Below the pieces are notes generated by a model. That model had not been told where the DNA came from and made no database searches. It saw only the letters and a list, made by a program, of their open reading frames with translations. A program made the position numbers and the translations under genes. A DNA stretch of 34,786 nucleotides from Sedimentisphaerales bacterium (GTDB lineage Bacteria; Planctomycetota; Phycisphaerae; Sedimentisphaerales; Anaerobacaceae), in the NCBI GenBank assembly GCA_028277585.1, contig JANQFY010000378.1, forward strand, positions 1 to 34,786, read 5' to 3'. Positions 32,024-34,786 of this stretch are shown piece by piece; position 1 is the first letter of the stretch, and every line of letters starts with the position of its first letter.

Positions 32024-33724
32024 TCACTGCGTCGCTCCCAGGATGGTCACGACAGGGGCTTCGGCCTCCAGAAGGAGCGTCTCCAACTCGGCCGTATGAG
32101 CCATCGCACTCTGAAGCCTCTCGGTCGCGAAGCGAATGGGCACTGCTTCCGGGTCGAAGAGCTGCGGGCCGACGAGCCGGCGATCCAGTTCGCCGATCCT
32201 GCTCGTCACCGTTTCCAGCGTCGCTCGCTGAGAACGCAGTCGGGCCGCGAGCGCCTGCTCCTGAGTGGACGCGGGCCAGAGGGGCCCCAGACATGGAAAC
32301 CCTCCTGGCGGGCGCACCGGTGGGTGCTCATTCGATCGCTCCATGCAAGCGTTGATTTGGCGGATGATTCCATCGATTTCCTCGGCGACCGGCGGGTCGG
32401 ACGTTCCATCCGCAATCTTCGCCTTCAGCGCGTCCAGCGCGCCGAGAACGCCGATCAGATCCTTGTGAACAGCATTCCAGGAGTTTCGGTGGTACCGCTC
32501 TTCTGTGTCCGCCCGGCTTCGCTGGAGCTCGGTCAGGCCCTTCTGAATGCTGTTTGCCTCGGCCTGGAGCTTGTCCCGATAGGATATCAAGAGGCGGAGA
32601 TGATCGGTCAGCATCTCCGGGGAGGCATCGACCGACAGCAGAGCTAGAGGAGCGCGGGCGACCTGCCGGAGAAGCTGCTGGATCTTCCGGTGATTGGGAC
32701 GGGTCTGCCAGATCAGCAATTCAGTGTCTCCAAGCGGCCGGATCGTTCCCGTACCGAATTCGGTCAAATCGTACCAGCTCTCTGGCTCGACAGCTTCCAT
32801 GATCGTACGGATTATCTGGTTGGTTTGCGCCAGAGATCTGAGCCGCGCCGGCACGCGATGGACATAAGCCTCCATTTGCGTCGCCGGCAGACTGTCGATA
32901 GTGGCGACCGTGACGACGCCGTCGTCAACAACGTAGTCCAGTCGTGTGAATCCCCCCGCTACGGCGTTGAGCAAGTTCTTGAGCCCCGCGCCGAGTCGCA
33001 CCACACCCAAACCGTCTATATCGACCTGGGTGGCAGGCTCAATCTCGGCGTTGTCGGACAAATCCTTCCAGAGGACAACGATCTTCAGCGGTGGATCCAC
33101 ACTTCGCCGCAACATCTGGACCGCCTCACGAAAGGACATGTCGTGATTCAAACTGGAGAGATCCACCGTCTCGTCTAGTTGACGATAGATCAGTTCATCA
33201 GCCGGGTCCAGGCTGATCAACTCATCACCAGCAGGCACGCTCTGTACGACTGCCCTGTTGAACGCGTCTGTCGCTCTCTCGACCCGAAGTCTGGCAGAGC
33301 TCAGACGTTCCTCCAGATACTCTATACGCGTGTCGAAGGATCTCTTCAATTCACCGCGCAGGTTCTGAGCCAGGGCGTCTTCGAACTCGACGGCCGCGGC
33401 ATCCACCGTGACAGGCAGGTTGATCGTAACAGCCAACTGCAGAACGTCCGGCTGATCGGAGGCAACAGACTTGGTGGTGAAGAGATGGATATCCGGATCG
33501 AAGTCAACGGACAACACATCGCGCGCGGCGCGCCCCGCCACGGCGTCGCAATACAACAGCGTCCTGAGCGTCTCGGAATTCATCGGCATGACGGCCTGAT
33601 TCACCTGGACCTGCACGAGCGACACCATACGACGCGTCTGCGGCGACCCCGCCGGCAGAAGGCCGCCGATTGCCAGCGTAATCAGGAATACCAATAGCCC
33701 CTTCACCCGTCGAGTGTGGTTCAT
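32024..33724 (-). CDS. Exported STN-like protein with coiled coils
   Basis: A 566-aa protein starting MNHTRRVKGLLVFLITLAIGGLLPAGS, a Sec signal peptide, with AAGGGAG 7 nt upstream; the track-longer frame to 33856 has no support. Residues about 130-165 and 380-500 are heptad-rich and charged, likely coiled coils. The centre (MSFREAVQMLRRSV, then PLKIVVLWKDL, GLKNLLNAV, YVVDDGVVTVAT) resembles the secretin and TonB short N-terminal (STN) fold in planctomycete proteins, followed by a second such unit (IIRTIMEAVEPESWYD, LLIWQTRPNHRKIQQLL). It is probably a periplasmic or outer-membrane-associated structural protein. The exact role is unknown. Confidence 0.75.
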   Translation of the reverse strand: MNHTRRVKGLLVFLITLAIGGLLPAGSPQTRRMVSLVQVQVNQAVMPMNSETLRTLLYCDAVAGRAARDVLSVDFDPDIHLFTTKSVASDQPDVLQLAVTINLPVTVDAAAVEFEDALAQNLRGELKRSFDTRIEYLEERLSSARLRVERATDAFNRAVVQSVPAGDELISLDPADELIYRQLDETVDLSSLNHDMSFREAVQMLRRSVDPPLKIVVLWKDLSDNAEIEPATQVDIDGLGVVRLGAGLKNLLNAVAGGFTRLDYVVDDGVVTVATIDSLPATQMEAYVHRVPARLRSLAQTNQIIRTIMEAVEPESWYDLTEFGTGTIRPLGDTELLIWQTRPNHRKIQQLLRQVARAPLALLSVDASPEMLTDHLRLLISYRDKLQAEANSIQKGLTELQRSRADTEERYHRNSWNAVHKDLIGVLGALDALKAKIADGTSDPPVAEEIDGIIRQINACMERSNEHPPVRPPGGFPCLGPLWPASTQEQALAARLRSQRATLETVTSRIGELDRRLVGPQLFDPEAVPIRFATERLQSAMAHTAELETLLLEAEAPVVTILGATQ

Positions 33725-33889
33725 TTTCGCTCTCCCTTCGCGATGTCCCCATTGACATCCGTTTTGCCGGGCTGCATGTGAAGGGCATGTCGCAATATCC
33801 AACGTGACGCCCGGCCCAGTCCATTCCATTATGGGAAAGGCGACTGCGTCACACAAGGGGAAACGGTATCGCGACCCCGCACAAATCAG

Positions 33890-34783
33890 CTACTCAGCGA
33901 CAGTAACGATCTCATCGACGGCGGCGCGAATGACTTCGGGCGCGTCGCGGTGGACGTGATGGGACGCCTCGGGGGCGAGGACGAACCTGCCTCGTGTCGA
34001 GAGGGTTGCCAACTGGCGGTTCGACTCGATCCAGAAGTCCTGGAACGCCTGGGCGGCGTCGCCGAAGGCGGGGTTGGGCCGCCCGGCCCCGATGACGATC
34101 AGAGGGATATCACCCAGGTCCGTGATATGGTCAAGTTGCTCGGCGGTGATCGCAACCAGCGTCTCGGACTCCGAAGCGACGGTCTCGAAGAAGTCCGCCT
34201 GGTCGTTCCGCCCCGCCTGGCGATGTTCCTGAGCCAACTGGCCAAACGCGCTGGTCTGCTGGTGAAACATGGGCAAGAGATCGGTGAACTGACGACCCGC
34301 GATGAACGCCAGCGGGGGCGGATCGATCAACACGAGCCCAGAGACCTGCTCGGGCCAGGTCGCGGCGAAGACCAGCATATGAGCGGCGCCGAGGGAGTGC
34401 CCTACCAGGAGGAAACGGTCTCCCACCTCGGCCTGTCCCAGCAAGCTGTGGAGTTCGGAGGCGACCTGTTGAGCCGTCCTCGGGAAAGGGCCCATCTCGC
34501 TGTCCCCATAGCCGGCTCGATCGTAGACGAGCACGCGCTTGTCGCGTGACATATCGTCCAGAATGCTCTCCCACGTGCGATAGGTCTCGGTGACGCCCGT
34601 ATCGAGGACCACAACCGGCCCGGTGTCGCCCAGACAGCGATAATGCAGACGATGCCCCCCGACATCGATGAGTCGATCCACCGGGGCGGCATCGTCCTGT
34701 TCGTTGTCCGCTTCCGGGGCGCAGCCTCCAAGCACTGCGAAGGGCACAAGCAAGACAAGGGTATATACGCCGTTGCCTCGCAC
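33890..34783 (-). CDS. Alpha/beta hydrolase lipoprotein, start at the window edge
   Basis: At least 297 aa. LLVPFAVLGGC is a lipobox (Cys21), so it is exported and anchored. Then VGGHRLHYRCLGDTGPVVVLDTG opens the hydrolase fold, GHSLGAAH holds the nucleophile Ser130, and SHHVHRDAPE near 275 the catalytic His. The acid is probably the Asp/Glu after strand 6 (IVIGAG). The frame opens with GTG at 34783, three bases from the edge, so the true start and its ribosome site may lie outside. The substrate is not readable. A gap of 165 nt with nothing seen separates it from the STN-like gene downstream. Confidence 0.85.
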   Translation of the reverse strand: MRGNGVYTLVLLVPFAVLGGCAPEADNEQDDAAPVDRLIDVGGHRLHYRCLGDTGPVVVLDTGVTETYRTWESILDDMSRDKRVLVYDRAGYGDSEMGPFPRTAQQVASELHSLLGQAEVGDRFLLVGHSLGAAHMLVFAATWPEQVSGLVLIDPPPLAFIAGRQFTDLLPMFHQQTSAFGQLAQEHRQAGRNDQADFFETVASESETLVAITAEQLDHITDLGDIPLIVIGAGRPNPAFGDAAQAFQDFWIESNRQLATLSTRGRFVLAPEASHHVHRDAPEVIRAAVDEIVTVAE

Positions 34784-34786
34784 AAA

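Noticed and set aside
1-34786. tRNA, rRNA, CRISPR, integrase or transposase genes
   Set aside because: None recognised by eye; GTTCGAG-type strings that were seen lie within coding sequence without a cloverleaf.

Overview
The window looks like a piece of a GC-rich planctomycete genome, most likely a Phycisphaerae/Sedimentisphaerales-type organism. This is inferred from gene content: prepilins with a C-terminal H-x9-D-type motif, Tat-exported Gfo/Idh and sugar-isomerase proteins, a secretin-N-like (STN-type) exported protein, a large exported ankyrin protein and many long antisense shadow ORFs. No rRNA, tRNA, CRISPR array, transposase or phage gene was recognised.

Region 1 (1-12.9 kb, all minus strand) is the most interesting part. 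A module occurs twice: prepilin-like gene(s), then a conserved 5-codon ORF (MIRGP-stop) with a near-ideal Shine-Dalgarno, then a 122-aa Cys-rich exported peptide, then an intercistronic hairpin, then a ~735-aa exported membrane protein with a LolA-like N-terminus, a C39-like cysteine peptidase domain, two membrane segments and a periplasmic rhodanese domain. The two large proteins align without gaps over about 700 residues. The two peptides share a leader and eight ordered cysteines but differ in most of the core. The prepilins decayed reciprocally: copy A keeps one full gene plus an in-frame 57-aa deletion derivative, and copy B keeps one full gene plus a promoter and start relic. Between the modules, and translationally coupled to the second C39/rhodanese gene, lie a GT-C/TMTC-like TPR membrane protein, a MauE/DoxX-like membrane protein and a polyprenyl-phosphate mannose synthase-like GT2. 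I read this as a possible system for making, maturing and perhaps mannosylating a secreted disulfide-rich peptide; that reading is inference.

Region 2 (13-20 kb) holds a Bcp peroxiredoxin, a small SANT/Myb-like protein with a good promoter, a 1247-aa exported ankyrin-repeat protein and a Tat-exported Gfo/Idh oxidoreductase whose upstream DNA contains two long inverted-repeat structures.

Region 3 (20.8-29.3 kb) holds an exported CIA30-MsrB-MsrA fusion, a SWIM-domain protein paired with a SNF2 helicase, a Tat lipoprotein of the sugar-phosphate isomerase fold, a YfcE-like phosphodiesterase, a CsgG/LpoB-like lipoprotein and a CheX-like protein.

Region 4 (29.6-34.8 kb, minus strand) holds two alpha/beta hydrolases, a DUF4177 protein, a CBM9-like protein, an unrecognised 127-aa protein and an exported STN-like coiled-coil protein. 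A REP-like palindrome family (7-bp stem, GGGGAC loop, CTAC tail) occurs four times between 20.7 and 29.6 kb, with covarying stems.
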